Assembly (NCBI GenBank): GCA_031308135.1
Contig: JAHLJT010000631.1
Coordinates: forward strand, 3,139,371-3,203,370
DNA length: 64,000 nt
Reading direction: 5' to 3'
Source of the DNA: Acheta domesticus
Taxonomy: Eukaryota > Arthropoda > Insecta > Orthoptera > Gryllidae
A program made the position numbers and the translations under genes. Each line of letters starts with the position of its first letter. Position 1 is the stretch's first letter. Under the pieces are notes generated by a model. The model had not been told where the DNA came from. It did no database searches and worked only from the letters and a program-made list of their open reading frames with translations. This document shows, in pieces, positions 1-11,323 of this stretch.

Positions 1-480
1 GGTGTGGACATCAGAATCACCTGCCATGGCATTCAAAAGGAAAAGTTTCAAAAAAAGAAGAAACGCTCTAATTTCTATATTTGCGATGCTTTTGCAAATT
101 TCTGCATATCACTTACATTCGTCAAATATGGATCACAGAAATAACTTTTGAGAAACGAAAACAGTTCGCAGAAATGATGGAAGCGGCAATGAGAGAATGC
201 CTGAGGACAGGAGATTCACATGTTTGACAATACGTGCCCGAACATCTCCCAGATGAAGAGCTCAAGGGATAAACAGAGCGATGGAAAGGAAGACCAGTTG
301 GAAAGAGACATCTTGGCCAGACACAGTGCGTCCACGATCAGACCGCAAACTGCAATTACAATCAATCAAAGCCCAGCAGTGGCCGCCTGCCGCCATCACT
401 GCCGCCGCCACCGCCACGCCGTGAATACGTGACGTGACTCAGGAAGTAGGCCGCTCTCGGAACGGAGAGAGGAAGGAGGG
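1..480. other. AT-rich flank, no gene seen
   Basis: No recognised gene. A 70-codon open frame at 220-432 has no motif I know and runs into a (CCG)-rich stretch near 390-420. I treat it as chance. Confidence 0.5.
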
Positions 481-1150
481 AACGCCCCCACATGCCCGCC
501 TCGTCCCACCACACCTCTCCTCGAGCCACACTGCTCCGTCCAACCCCGTACGTCCCCTCTCCTCCCCGCTCTGCCCCGCCTCACTCCGTCCCTCCTCACG
601 TGCACAACGCTCCCTCCAATCCCGTACCTAGCCACCCTTCCCTGCACTGCCCCGCTCCGTCCCTCCTCGCGCCATGCCACACCGCACAACTCCGCCCCTG
701 CCCGCTCCGCTCTGTCTCACCCCGTCCCTCCTCATGCCACCCCGCTTCGCCCAACCCCGCTCCGTCCCTCCTCACACCACAGCTCTGCTCAACCCCGCCC
801 AACTCCCCCCAGCCCGCCTCATCCTGCCTCATTCCGTCCCTCTCGTTCCACTCTGCTCCGCTCCGTCCAACTCCTCCCCGTCCCTTCCGCCTCACCACGT
901 CCCTCCTCGCGCCACCCCGCTCCATCCAACTTCGCCTCTCCCCGCCCCGCAGCGAACCTGTCAGCACGCGCCACCACGCTTGCCGACACAGTCCTGCTCT
1001 GCTCTGCCCGTCCCGACACATCCCTCCTCACACCACCTCGTTCCGCCCCGCCCCGCCCCGCCCCGCACCGCCTTCCCGCCCTACCCCCTTCCCATCTCGC
1101 CACACCCGCTTGGCCCCGCTCCGCACTGCTCCCCTCCGCGCCGCATCACA
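480..1150. repeat. C-rich degenerate tandem repeat array
   Basis: The plus strand is a degenerate array built around CCCCGCTCCGTCCCTCCTC and GCGCCAC words, with the spacing drifting between copies. Frames stay open on both strands (for example 492-1190 plus and 596-1021 minus) only because the array lacks AT-rich stop codons. The proline/serine/histidine products are low-complexity artefacts. The same kind of sequence occurs with the strands swapped at 14955-15160. Confidence 0.75.
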
Positions 1151-1740
1151 GCGACATCTCAATGGCGCCAGCAATTGGGGCGTATGCTAATCACAAGGGG
1201 GTCGCCGGCGGCGGCTAAGTGGAAAAGAGCCCTCGCACGCCCCCGCAAGGGCTGCCGCCCCCGCGCCGGCCGCCGCCTCGCTGACGAGCCACAAGTGGGA
1301 GGCTGTGCGTGCGGGCTCAAGGAAGATGTCATCCGGGAGCACGATGTATGCTCGAATGCTCAACACCAGGAACAAACACGCTTATCACTAACAATCATTA
1401 CATTGGGCAGATAATTTAGTTATGTGAGATTAATAACACAAATTAATCAATGTATTATTTTAGAAGAGACATAAGTTTTCCAACATCACAAGTGCCTCGT
1501 TATAACTCTTGACATTAGTATTAAATAATTTGCAGGTGTATTCGGGCGCCCAGTTAAAACTGCTTGTTGATGAGAAATTATGTTGTTAGGGGTGTAACTG
1601 ATTCATGACATCAGTCCTTAGATTATTGACAAAACTATCAAAATATGCTGCATATACTGCTTCAAGTAAATCAACTGAAAAACTGTGTTGTGGTGGGGAA
1701 GAGCTGAGGGGACGTGTTGACTTGTACATGTTATTTTAGG
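1150..1740. other. CpG-rich island then AT-rich spacer
   Basis: Positions 1150-1330 are CpG-rich, with CGGCGGCGG and CGCCGCCGC-type words. After about 1380 the sequence becomes AT-rich and I see nothing recognisable up to 1740. Confidence 0.4.
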
Positions 1741-1744
1741 CCAT

Positions 1745-2045
1745 TCTGCACTACTTCTGCATCTCCATAGGCGAGCCACTACCACGCCCGGGACAAGCTA
1801 TAACTTCCTTACTGTCCTGAGTGAGTGGTAGTGGAGTGCAGGTGTATGAGAGAAGAGGATAAGACAAGGAAGAGGCAGGAAAGATCGTTTTTTTAAGTAC
1901 TTGTACGGCATTCGCGTGATATTGATCGGAGAAACCAAAGAAAACTACCGATCAAAACAACTGAGCACTAGAATTATCGTCCGAGCAGCGATTGAATTCG
2001 ACTTACTGTAGTTATTTAGCTAGAGTCGAAAATCCGCCACCAGTG
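1745..2045 (-). mobile_element. SINE-like family copy, partial, reverse orientation
   Basis: In reverse orientation this matches the middle of the dispersed family described at 2090-2850: a GGGACAAGCT block, a GGAAAGATCG purine stretch, the CATTCGC / GATCGGAGAAACC block and the GTCGAAAATCC block that follows the B box. The tail end and the tRNA-like head are missing. It lies head-to-head with the next copy, so a transcript across both could fold into a long imperfect hairpin. Confidence 0.7.
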
Positions 2046-2089
2046 GTTTGTGGAGAGAAGCTGAAAGTTGTTGAGCCACGCCGCTCCCA

Positions 2090-2850
2090 CCGGCTTAGGT
2101 GGCTCAGGGCATAAATTGATGTCACTGCGACGGTTAGAATCCCGTTGGTGGCAGGATTTTCGACACTAGTTACATAGCTAGGTCAAATTCAGTCGCTCTC
2201 TGAGGGACAATTCTAGCGGCCGACTGCTCTCTGCCGCAATTTTCCGTGATTTCTCCATCAGGAGAATGCCGGGGCAGAACTTTAACAAACGATATTTAAC
2301 GTTCCCTCATGGGCCACGGATCATGCGCGTCCTATCCTCACCCCTTAGTTAAACACCCTTGCATACGTGTACTGCATTACATTTGACGCGAGATCAGTCG
2401 GGAGTATAGAGCAGTGGTGTCAAGGTCTTCTACTGGTGACTGTGCCACGCGTCGTGGCACCGTAGCAAGCACCGAGATTCTCCGAGCAACTAGCGTCTGG
2501 AATGGAAACTATTAGTAACCCCGCCTAGGCGATAGGAATGGCGTTGTCTCTCGTGGCGGGGTGATGAACCGCGTGGAGGGGTGATTTCGTCGTGGCACTC
2601 GTGCCACGGACTCCCGCTCGTGGCATCGACCTTGACAACACTGGTACAGAGCTTGTCCCGGCTGAGGTGGAACATCGCGATTGAGATACCTCGTGGGGGA
2701 TTCCCGGGCGACGTTTACGTCGGGCTAGACATCGCCATCCTGAAGGGAGAAGATGACCGCCATCTCCTGCGACAAAACATTCACTACACTTACGGGACTA
2801 GTGACAGCCGTTGCCACGCTCTGAACCCTTCATCAACCAAACCTCTCGAG
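2090..2850 (+). mobile_element. SINE-like retroposon copy with tRNA-like head, split by a hAT MITE
   Basis: The head reads GGTGGCTCAGGGCAT, which resembles a pol III A box, followed by a damaged B box (GTTAGAATCCC). Then come family landmarks shared with eleven other places in the window: GGCAGGATTTTCGACACTAG, GAATTCTAGCGGCC type, CGGAGAAACCA-type, TATCCTCACCCCTTA, TTGTCCCGGCTGAGG, GAGATACCT, and the near-terminal CACTTACGGGACTA. Without the insertion at 2412-2643 it is about 530 bp. Established knowledge: tRNA-derived SINEs carry internal A and B boxes and are moved by LINE machinery. SINE status is inferred from the head, 5' truncation of some copies and simple tails. No protein is encoded. 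Confidence 0.75.
2412..2643. mobile_element. hAT-type MITE nested in a SINE-like copy
   Basis: The termini are inverted repeats: CAGTGGTGTCAAGGTC at the left and its near-complement GACCTTGACAACACTG at the right. The 8 bp flanks are GTATAGAG and GTACAGAG (7 of 8 match), the duplication length typical of hAT transposons. Inside are several short palindromic GTGGCAC/GTGCCAC words. No transposase sequence is visible, so it is non-autonomous. Removing it rejoins the two halves of the SINE-like host. Confidence 0.75.
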
Positions 2851-2879
2851 ATGTTTCAAAATCACTACGACGTAACAGC

Positions 2880-3190
2880 AACGAGACGCCAGCGGCAACC
2901 GCAGCCCTGCGGAGGGCAGATGGTGTTCGTGAGCGGAGGGAGCCCCGAGCGCCGGCTTCCGGCGGGGGGGGGGGGGGGGGAGCGAGGGCGGGAGAGGCGC
3001 CGGCGGCGGCGGCGGCTGCGAGCGCTCAGACGGCGGCGCCCTAAGTGATTGTAATTGGGTAATGGGCGCTAATGGGAAGTGGCGGCGCCGCCGGGCCGCT
3101 CCCCCCCACCCCCGCACGGCCACACCGCTCTCACGGCCGCCATTTCCGCTGCGGGGACCGTGCCTCCTCCTCCTCCTCCTCCCCCGCGTA
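2880..3190. other. CpG island with a 17-base G run
   Basis: Dense CpG with CGG repeats, and an uninterrupted G run at 2964-2980. Alternating GC-rich frames on both strands are low-complexity (Arg/Ala/Pro). No start site or exon can be supported. Confidence 0.55.
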
Positions 3191-3326
3191 ACAAACACCA
3201 AATGGGCTGCAGATGCCGTGAACGAAATCAAAATTAAGCACTATTTTATAGTGAATCTCAAAAAAAGAAGAGAGCACAGCCAATTTTGTTGAAAACTCAA
3301 AAGAACATTATTGACAGATTGAATTA

Positions 3327-4678
3327 GGTGAGACAATACGTAGACAAGGGAAACGAGCAAACTTAACCCTGTTTATCACGCGATAGAAGTACTCTTACTC
3401 CGTTCTATACACTGACATAAATACACCAAAATTTTTCCCATTCTTATTCCCGCCTTAGCCGTTATTATTACAAGATCATTAAAAAACTATTACAGAAAGA
3501 AAGATGAAAGTACACAGACACGAAGTGAAGAATATTCCAACGTCAAGAGATAACAACAGACACGTTTATTCCAGGAGAAAATTTCACTATCCGAAACTAC
3601 AAATTCTTTTATTTCCCCGTACAATAGTTACTCTTTACTACTTGTTCTCTCAGGCATAACAATTTATAAGGGCACATTATACCAGCTCAGTATTAAAGAA
3701 CATAAAATTAATTGAAACAGAGATTTGGTACTACGGAAACAGAAATCCACAGTTACTAAGATTTTTACCAGCTCTTTTAGATTCTTTCGATAATTAGATC
3801 GCAAATTCAATTACGAACAGTGAATGAAAATTCAATTTCCAAAGCAATCGAGTCAAAGGTATCAGGCAACAGAAAAGAATAGAATAATGGATCTTTTGAA
3901 AATAGTATTCAAATCGAATATTAACAGAGACGCCAAAAACATTCGAAAAAAAGGGGGAAAATATATGATACTATAACCATCCTACATCACAACTTCAATT
4001 AGAATTGACTGACATCAAAACCGGCGAAATAAAAAATTTCGCTTTACCTGCACTAAATTTCCAATAATCGTCCCTTGATTCCCCTATTTAGATCACACAG
4101 CTTCCGGGCTCCCCAGCCGCCACCGCTTCCTTCGCTGCCCGCGCTGTCGCCGCCGCCGCATCGTCGCACGTGGAGGCGGGCAGCGACCCCGATCACACAC
4201 ACCCGCGCTCCTTACCTCCTCAATCTCTCACCCCGCCGATTCCACATACGATCGCCTAACACCACGAGGATCATCCGCGAATAAAATTTGCTCTTTCGCC
4301 GTTATAGCACTTCCCTCAGTGTAACTATTTTCTAGGGAAGTCTTCGAAATTACCTCTCCTTACAGTTTGCAGATGCAAGGCACAACATGCAGGAGGGCTG
4401 GAAAGAAAATGGGTGATCAACTTGCTCTATCGGGATTTTTGTATTGCTGAATAGTATGTTTACAATGTTGGGAAGTGATACGATTTACGCAAATTCACTA
4501 ATTGTTCTCGAAACAAACTCCTATTCACAAAACTGCTAAGGCAGGAGAGTAAAAATGGGAACAATGTTGGTGTATTTATATCAGTGTATATAACGGAGTA
4601 AGTGTACTTCTATCGCATGATAAACATCAGCATGTCATTTAAGTTATCGCAATCCCAGTATCTACGTATTCTCTCACC
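3327..4678. mobile_element. Element with long terminal inverted repeats, about 1.35 kb
   Basis: The left arm (about 3327-3460) and right arm (about 4534-4678) are inverted copies of each other. Shared landmarks are TCTACGTATT at the outer edge, then GATAAACA, GTACTTCTATCGC, ATAACGGAGTAAG, TGTATTTAT and GCTAAGGC. The interior is AT-rich with a small CpG-rich segment at 4090-4260 and no transposase motif. I could not define a convincing target-site duplication: the flanks GAATTA and GGAATG are not clearly related. It could be a foldback/long-TIR MITE or a simple inverted duplication. Confidence 0.6.
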
Positions 4679-5990
4679 GGAATGTTGTTATTCGACTCAT
4701 TTTTCATTTTATTTTAGTAAACCTTCTTTAAGTGATCACGAGTTAAAAATCCCAAGAAAGAATTAGATCATTTTTATTCGGCACTGGAGAATGAAGAAAA
4801 TACTTCAACTCCCTGACACATTTGTTTGAATTGTGTTCAATTGCTTGTAATTATCTCATTGTTCTAATGTAGTCAGATTCGTTCCGAGGATTGTTTAAGC
4901 TAAATTAAGGAAGTTAAAACTAGTGATTCACAAAAGTGATGTATGTAGCTGTCAGGGTAAACATGAAACCTGCTATTACAACAAAGGGCAGGACACTGAA
5001 GCAATTTGCGTTCCCGTCGTCGAATCACGGAGAGGGGGTCATGAATAATAATAAAGTAGAGACAGTTGACAAGAGCGTCATGAAGGGGTCCAGAGCAAAA
5101 ACTCAAGCAAATGACCTCGGGTGTCAGAGTGAAGCAACATCCGCAACTCTCACTGTACAACGTTCGTCGACATATGCATGTAGTTCAATACTGTGCTATT
5201 TGAACCGATTCCCCGATTATCACATTTACTCATCTGTCCCCTTCTCTCACAAATACTTAAGAATCGAGTATTTTGCGTTCACTGAATCCAAGCTGAACTC
5301 TCCGATTTTATATTTTTAAAATGTCTTGGACTCTCCGTGGTGTATGACTGGGAATGCAGATGTGGCACTATCACTTTAATATAACAATATAGTTTCGATA
5401 ACGCTATGTTACGTCACAGTAATTCGTAAAAAGAATTCTTTTAATTTAATTTCAGAATTTACATTATCTGTTTTCTGATTGGAATAAATCTCATTCTTCA
5501 CAATTAACTCTCATATTAAATAATTATTTATACGTCTCAGTATTTCTAATATGCAAGTTCACCGAAATTAATGTATTGCGAATTTAGATCTTCCCTGTAT
5601 CGCGCGTTGATGATGCCTGTCCCAATTCGACAGTCAGGTCCTCATCAAATTTTGTTTATGAGGAAGGCTTTTCATGCCGTCGCAATTTGTAAAGCGAGAT
5701 TGATAGTCTTAGCAGCACATAAAACTACAAGAGCAATTGTACACACTGATCATGTCCAAGGTGGGATAAGAATCAAGAATGCATTGTACTGAGAAAGTTT
5801 CGACGTCCCTGACCTTATGATTGGGGCTAACCAGGATGGCAGTTGATATCTTTCTTGTCAAAATAACTGTACCTTCGATGTAATTGCAGGTCTCCATTTG
5901 CGTATACTTTAAAGTTCATCCGACTTTTCCTCGCTCATCAGCAAGGGAATGTACAGGCATCGAGTGAGCGAGCTAAGGGGCGAGCAGTGA
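4679..5990. other. AT-rich stretch, no gene recognised
   Basis: The longest frame is a 127-codon plus-strand ORF at 4936-5319. Its composition is ordinary rather than low-complexity, but it has no family motif and ends in AT-rich sequence. A shorter frame at 5571-5792 is likewise unrecognised. I annotate neither as a gene. Confidence 0.35.
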
Positions 5991-6009
5991 GCTAATAGGA
6001 TAGGGGCCG

Positions 6010-6225
6010 CAGAGGTGCGAGGGCGGCGAGGGTGGTGAGGGCGGCGAGGGTGGTGAGGGCGGCGAGGGTGGTGAGGGCGGCGAGGGTGGTGAGGGCGGCG
6101 AGGGTGGTGAGGGTGATGAGGGCAGCGAGGGCGGCGAGGGTGATGAGGGCAGCGAGGGCGGTGAGGGCGACGAGGGTGGTGAGGGACATGAGGGTAGGGA
6201 GGGCGGCGAGGGTGGTGAGGGTGGT

Positions 6226-6284
<59 letters not shown>

Positions 6285-6745
6285 TGGCGAGGGAGGCGAG
6301 GGTGGTGAGGGTGGTGAGGGCGGTGAGGGCGGCGAGGGTGGCGAGGGAGGCGAGGGTGGTGAGAGCGGTGAGGGTGGTGAGGGCGGCAAGGGTGGTGAGG
6401 GTAGTGAGAGCGGTGAGGGCGGTGAGGGTGGTGAGGGCGGCGAGGGCGGCGAGGGTGGTGAGGGCGGCGAGGGTGGTGAGAGCGGTGAGGGTGGTGAGGG
6501 CGGCGAGGGTGGCGAGGGAGGCGAGGGTGGTGAGGGCGGTGAGGGCGGCGAGGGTGGCGAGGGAGGCGAGGGTGGTGAGGGCGGTGAGGGCGGCGAGGGT
6601 GGTGAGAGCGGTGAGGGTGGTGAGGGCGGCAAGGGTGGTGAGGGTGGTGAGGGCGGCAAGGGTGGTGAGGGCGGTGAGGGCTACGAGGGCGGCGAGGGTG
6701 GTGAGGGCAGCGAGGGTAGTGAGAGCGGTGAGGGCGGTGAGGGCG
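6010..6745. repeat. GGYGAG hexanucleotide array
   Basis: About 735 bp of near-perfect hexamers on the plus strand, mostly GGCGAG, GGTGAG and variants, arranged in higher-order blocks such as GGCGAGGGTGGTGAGGGC. The strand is almost pure G/A plus C/T at one position. All frames stay open, giving artefactual VRAARV repeats (plus) and SPPSPP or LTALTT repeats (minus). A second array of the same hexamer, inverted, lies at 32690-33135. Confidence 0.95.
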
Positions 6746-6990
6746 GCACTACAAAGCGCGCTCGCCGCTCCGCCCAAATCCGATTCCGCGGCGCGGCGCG
6801 GCGCGGCGCGGTGCGGCGTCGCCTTGACCCGGCCGCTGAGCCGCGCTGGCAGCCGGGCCTCGATCACTGACCTTTGCACGGGAGCGCCCGCCCGGCCCTG
6901 TCGCGCACGCACCACGTGGCCGCCGAAAGCGCGCAAAAACGCACACGCGCACGGAGTGGCCACGCAGCGATCAGCGCACGCAGCGCAGCC
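6746..6990. other. CpG island next to the hexamer array
   Basis: CpG-rich sequence with an iterated GGCGCGGCGCGGCGC run near 6790-6815 and CACACGCGCACG words. No exon is supported. Confidence 0.5.
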
Positions 6991-6999
6991 ACCAAGAAA

Positions 7000-7700
7000 T
7001 CCTGCATCGCCACAAACGTTTTCTGCACTCCTGAACTACGTGACGTGTATTTGTTAGGCAACTGACAAAAGCTATCGTGTGAGCTGAAAAAATACGTGAA
7101 CTTCATTTTGTAACTTTGATTTAGAAAATACATTCGTTTAATAGTTAAAACACGCAATAAATTCACTTAGGTTTTTTAGTGTGTTGTGTGTAGCAATATC
7201 GTTCTTGCCAAAATTTGGAGGTTTCGAACCCACTCATCTTCAAGAATGTAGCTTGGTTGGTCTGCAAATATTATATTTTCATTCATTAAAAATGAGTCTC
7301 TTTCACACTCAGAAAGCGTCACGTATGGTGCTAGATTCAATATACCTTTGCAGCGAGGGTTCTCAGGGTAATTTTGTTTCCTTCGAGAATAAATTCATGC
7401 TGATACACATTCTTCAATATATTCAATAACATGAATCAAGTATATACAGAAGGAAAATTACAACATTTAATTATTTTTGCAAGTTTATTAGGTGAAGTAT
7501 TAATATCTGAATGAATAAACGAATATATACTACGTAATTTGAAGCCCACTTTCTAATACGCGTTTGAGGAAACAGTAAGGTGGCATGCAGATAAAACTGA
7601 GAAACGTAGGACTAGCCCCACTAGAAAAAACGAAATCTCCTAGAACCACGCTCAGAAACCACAGAAGTCTCGCGGATCGGGACCTGCCATCTTATCATCA
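7000..7700. other. AT-rich spacer
   Basis: No motif, repeat end or coding signal recognised. An 82-codon frame at 7181-7429 has no known relative. Confidence 0.4.
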
Positions 7701-7785
7701 GCAGAATAGTAAATAGGAAGTGTTTGCACCCTGGAACGTTAAAGCGATCGACAGTATTTTTGATCTTCCGCGCGTGCACCGTTTG

Positions 7786-8085
7786 CGTTTTGCAATAGTT
7801 TTGTTCCTCTGCGCATGCACAGAAGATCGAATATAGCAGTCGATCACTGTCCCCTCTGGCGTACAATAGGGAGTTTTTGCCACCTCGAACGTTAAGCACT
7901 ATCGATCTTCCGCGCATGCGCAGATGCACTAAAGTGACACGAAACTTGAACTATGCATGATCAGAAGATCGATAGCGCTTACCGTTCGAGGTGGCAAAAA
8001 CTCCCTATTGTACGCCAGAGCGAAAAGCGATCGACTGCTATATTCGATCTTCTGCGGAACAAAACTATTGCAAAACGGAAACAGC
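7786..8085. mobile_element. Large composite palindrome made of nested hairpin MITEs
   Basis: The two halves are inverted copies of each other about a centre near 7940. The outer words CGTTTTGCAATAGTTTT (left) and AAAACTATTGCAAAACG (right) pair, as do TATAGCAGTCGATC and GATCGACTGCTATA. The inner block 7861-8013 starts GTACAATAGGGAGTTTTTGC and ends with its complement. The arms carry CGATCTTCCGCGCATGCGCA-type words. No protein is encoded. It reads as one hairpin MITE inserted in another, or as an inverted duplication. Confidence 0.7.
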
Positions 8086-8112
8086 ATATTAGAGACGGCA
8101 TATTGCAAACGG

Positions 8113-8280
8113 CAAACTTCCTATTAGAGAGTTTTTGCACGCCATAGCGGAAAACACTATTGATCTTCTACGCATGCGCTGATGCATAAAAGTGACGCGA
8201 AACTTGAACTGCTCATGCGCAGAAGATCGATAATGCAATACGGTATGGCGTGCAATAACTCCACAGTAACTTCCTACTGT
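8113..8280. mobile_element. Second copy of the same hairpin MITE
   Basis: It repeats the inner block at 7861-8013 with more divergence: AGAGTTTTTGCACGCCATA at the left, TATGGCGTGCAATAACTC at the right, and a shared centre containing AAAGTGACGCGAAACTTGAA. A third partial end lies at about 7715-7790 (AAATAGGAAGTGTTTGCACC). The three form a cluster of one MITE family. Confidence 0.65.
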
Positions 8281-8324
8281 TTGCGAAAAGGGTTTGTTTT
8301 CAACATTTCGCTGGACGTGTAGGC

Positions 8325-8530
8325 GGGAGGAGACTGCGGAGCGGGCAGGCACCTGGCGCGGCGCGGGCGCGGGCGACGCCAGGGCGACGCGAGGAGGCTC
8401 CCGCAGGGGCGACGCTGCGCGCTGGGCCGCGCCGGCCGCCAAGTGGGCCAGGCAGACAGACCACCACTCACGCTATTTGGCCAGGAAAGAGGCCAGCCGC
8501 CTGGAACCCACCGCGCGCGCCTCGCACAAC
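8325..8530. other. CpG island
   Basis: CpG-dense, with GGCGCGGCGCGGGCGCGGGCG at its core. The minus-strand frame 8274-8537 is Arg/Pro/Ala-rich and unrecognised. Confidence 0.5.
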
Positions 8531-8575
8531 GCAACACTTTACTAGCACGCCCGCCATTCTCTCAAATAGAATGCA

Positions 8576-9234
8576 CAGGGAGCGGATTTCTATGATTTCG
8601 CATATTTTTGTTCGTTGGTTGAGGACATAGCTAACTGAAATTTCTGGACGTTTGGTTAGAATATGACGCTGTATAGATTAATATGTTAGAGCATATTTGT
8701 GCATATTTGGCTGATTTTTTCCTGTTGGTGCATATTCGTGCGATTATAGGTGCATATTTTGCATATTTCGTTAAAAAGAGACTAACCTATGAAAAGTTTC
8801 ATCTTTCAAAGAATCTTACGTAATTGTAAGCGTTCATTGATTCGAAAGAGCCAGTCACAGTTTGCGAGGTTGTTTTCTGCAGATGATAAAATATTTGTGC
8901 AAATGTGGGATATTTCTTGAGAACACATTTTTTAAACCAGTCAGAAGAAATTCAACAAGACATACAATGTACTTCACTAAGGTGAATATTTACTTCGATT
9001 ATTTCTCTCGTGAAGTAGACTAGATTGTATTACATTTGCACAAAAATATATATTCATGCCAAACAAATTTTCATTTCATTTCAAGAATTTTATCAAAACA
9101 TGTTTGCAGAAGAAATGAAATATTGTTTATTTTAAGTGCATATCAAAAGGGCATATTTCAGAATTTTGAGGTCATAAATGCATATTTTTAAGAGCTTATT
9201 TCAAGATTTTTAGGGCATAAAAATCCGCTCCCTG
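8576..9234. mobile_element. hAT-type non-autonomous element
   Basis: Terminal inverted repeats are CAGGGAGCGGATTT and AAATCCGCTCCCTG. The 8 bp flanks AGAATGCA and ATAATGGA match at 6 of 8 positions. The interior is AT-rich and full of GCATATTTG / GCATATTT words near both ends, like the subterminal repeats that hAT transposases bind. No transposase frame is present. The CpG island at 8325-8530 stops just outside it. Confidence 0.7.
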
Positions 9235-9261
9235 ATAATGGATTATGGGGAGCTTCTATAA

Positions 9262-9290
9262 CATATATATATACACACACACACACACAC
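9262..9290. repeat. (TA)n(CA)n microsatellite
   Basis: A short TA run passes directly into a CA run. Confidence 0.95.
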
Positions 9291-11308
9291 GTTGCATTTA
9301 AACCAACAGTTTATCCCAGAACATGAGTTACAGCAAATTATTTATTCAAATGTGTTCTGAGATGTCTTCGCAGATGTTTAGAGTGTTCGCCAACACCATT
9401 TCTGGGCGAATTTATGTAATATTTCCGACCGTTTCTGCATCCCCGTGTTCGTATTGTAAACCATCTTCGATGCGACGACTTCAATGCATGCTTTGTGAAT
9501 GAATGCATTCCTTGACCTGCATCGGAAGCGGACATTTATATTTCTTCTTCAAAGCGAATCTCAAAAGCTTTAAGTTGGACTATTCAAACACTCAACGTTG
9601 AACTCACTCCTTCATTTCGGTTTTCTGAGAATCAAATGTAGGATTCTTATTGCATTTGTGTCTATGTTTAATTCGTGGAATGCATTTGTTGGTTCAATTT
9701 GGTTATTTGTGTTGGCTGCACTGGTAACGACGTTGATCACTGTCTCTGACGGAGCTGTTACTTTTCTCACACGTTCGAAACAAATGTAGGATTCATGTAA
9801 ATGAAAACGTTAAGAAACTATTTAATCAACAAAGCAACCGCAAAACATGTCAAAACCTTTATGACAAACGCTGACGCCTTTAAACCGTTCCCACTGTACT
9901 TCCATCCAAAAATTCGAAACTACTATAAAAGGTTGGTGAGAACGGTGCATTCTTAAATTATTACTGTCTTAAGATTATTAAATTTAATGACATTATCATA
10001 TTATAAAAATTTTCGAAATTGGAAGCTCTAGCATTTATGTTGTCGACAAAAAATGAAAAAACAGCTTAGAAAGCACATTTATCTAAACCAAGTCGTTTCA
10101 ATACCAAACGGATTCATTCATTTTCATTTACGTCCTTGGTGAAAACACTAAACAGAAAACAAAATCATTCAGGTCATCCGAAGGACATGAGAATCCAAAC
10201 GAGCAGATCAATTTTTGGTTGTGATCATTACTGAAATTTCAATTTTCTTAAGCCTAGAATGCAACACTGGTAGAGGGGTATGTGCGGGTAATCTGTTATC
10301 CCAAAGTTTAGAACCAAATAACAGAATACAAGGTTACTGAATATTTATTTTAAAATAAATAACTGTTTGGTCTCATTAATAATGAACTGATATTACATGA
10401 GTAACAAATGCCTAATCCATGCTCTTGAAAGACAAGATTTATAAAAATTGAAAAATGCAATTTTGCATTTTTTAAGTCTTTGGCCTTGTGTAAATACACC
10501 ATTTCTTCACTTGTATGATGGTATATACTTTTATCTGAGAGCATAGAGGAGAGTAGCAAGGCAGTGTTCACGGTGGAGTTCAAAACAACAGATTTTGAGT
10601 TGTTTTTTGGGAGAGTACTTACATACGTAGAGAGGTATTTTGTTACCCCAACGTCGGTGTAACTGCTTATATGAAAGTGCTAGACAAATAACAACACGTG
10701 CTACAGACGAGCCTAAACCTTGAAGGACAACACACAAAATTTCACTCTTGCCCCTTTTCATTTGCTAAAACTGTAAACGGAAAACAAAAGACGTGAGGTA
10801 ACATATTACCCCTTTTATCCTTACCGATGACAATCCTACTAAAGGATGATAATCCATTCATTAGGAGCATTCTTTTTCATAGAACCAGATCTTTTTAATC
10901 TTAAGGTTCTTTCGTTCGTCTTCAATAATTTCATTAATTAATGATTTCTTAACAGTGAGAATGTGACTTCCATCTTTGCTACTGAAACACAAAAGAAACC
11001 ACGTGTGCTTTCCTGGATTCAGCCAACATTTCTTTCAAGCAGCGTGATAATCTCCGTGAACAACTGTGGCCTACTTTAATGCAAATATTCATTATATATA
11101 TCATTGCGAGAACTAAATTTTCGGAGGTTAGGTTCACGAAAGGAAACAATGTACACAAAAATGTAATCAATAACTTTGGCCCATCGTAGGGTCATTAAAA
11201 TCACAATGATGGTCACTAAAAGGTAGTTATGTTCGGAAATGCACAAGAAGTACTTTTCCAAAGAGTCAGAAAATTCTTTCGATGTATGAAACAATCATAC
11301 AGGTGAAT
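9291..11308. other. AT-rich stretch, no gene recognised
   Basis: Several frames of 60-78 codons (9338-9535 minus, 9598-9789 plus, 10350-10583 minus, 10531-10761 minus) carry no motif I know. No element ends were found. Confidence 0.35.
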
Positions 11309-11323
11309 TAATATCAAATGCTG

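Noticed and set aside
492..1190. 232-codon proline/serine/histidine ORF and its overlapping partners on both strands
   Set aside because: All are frames through one C-rich degenerate array that lacks stop codons in any frame. There is no domain and no start or splice context.
5973..7057. Long ORFs of SPPSPP, LTALTT and VRAARV repeats (228, 323 and 341 codons)
   Set aside because: They are readings of the GGYGAG hexamer array, open in several frames on both strands, which real coding sequence would not be.
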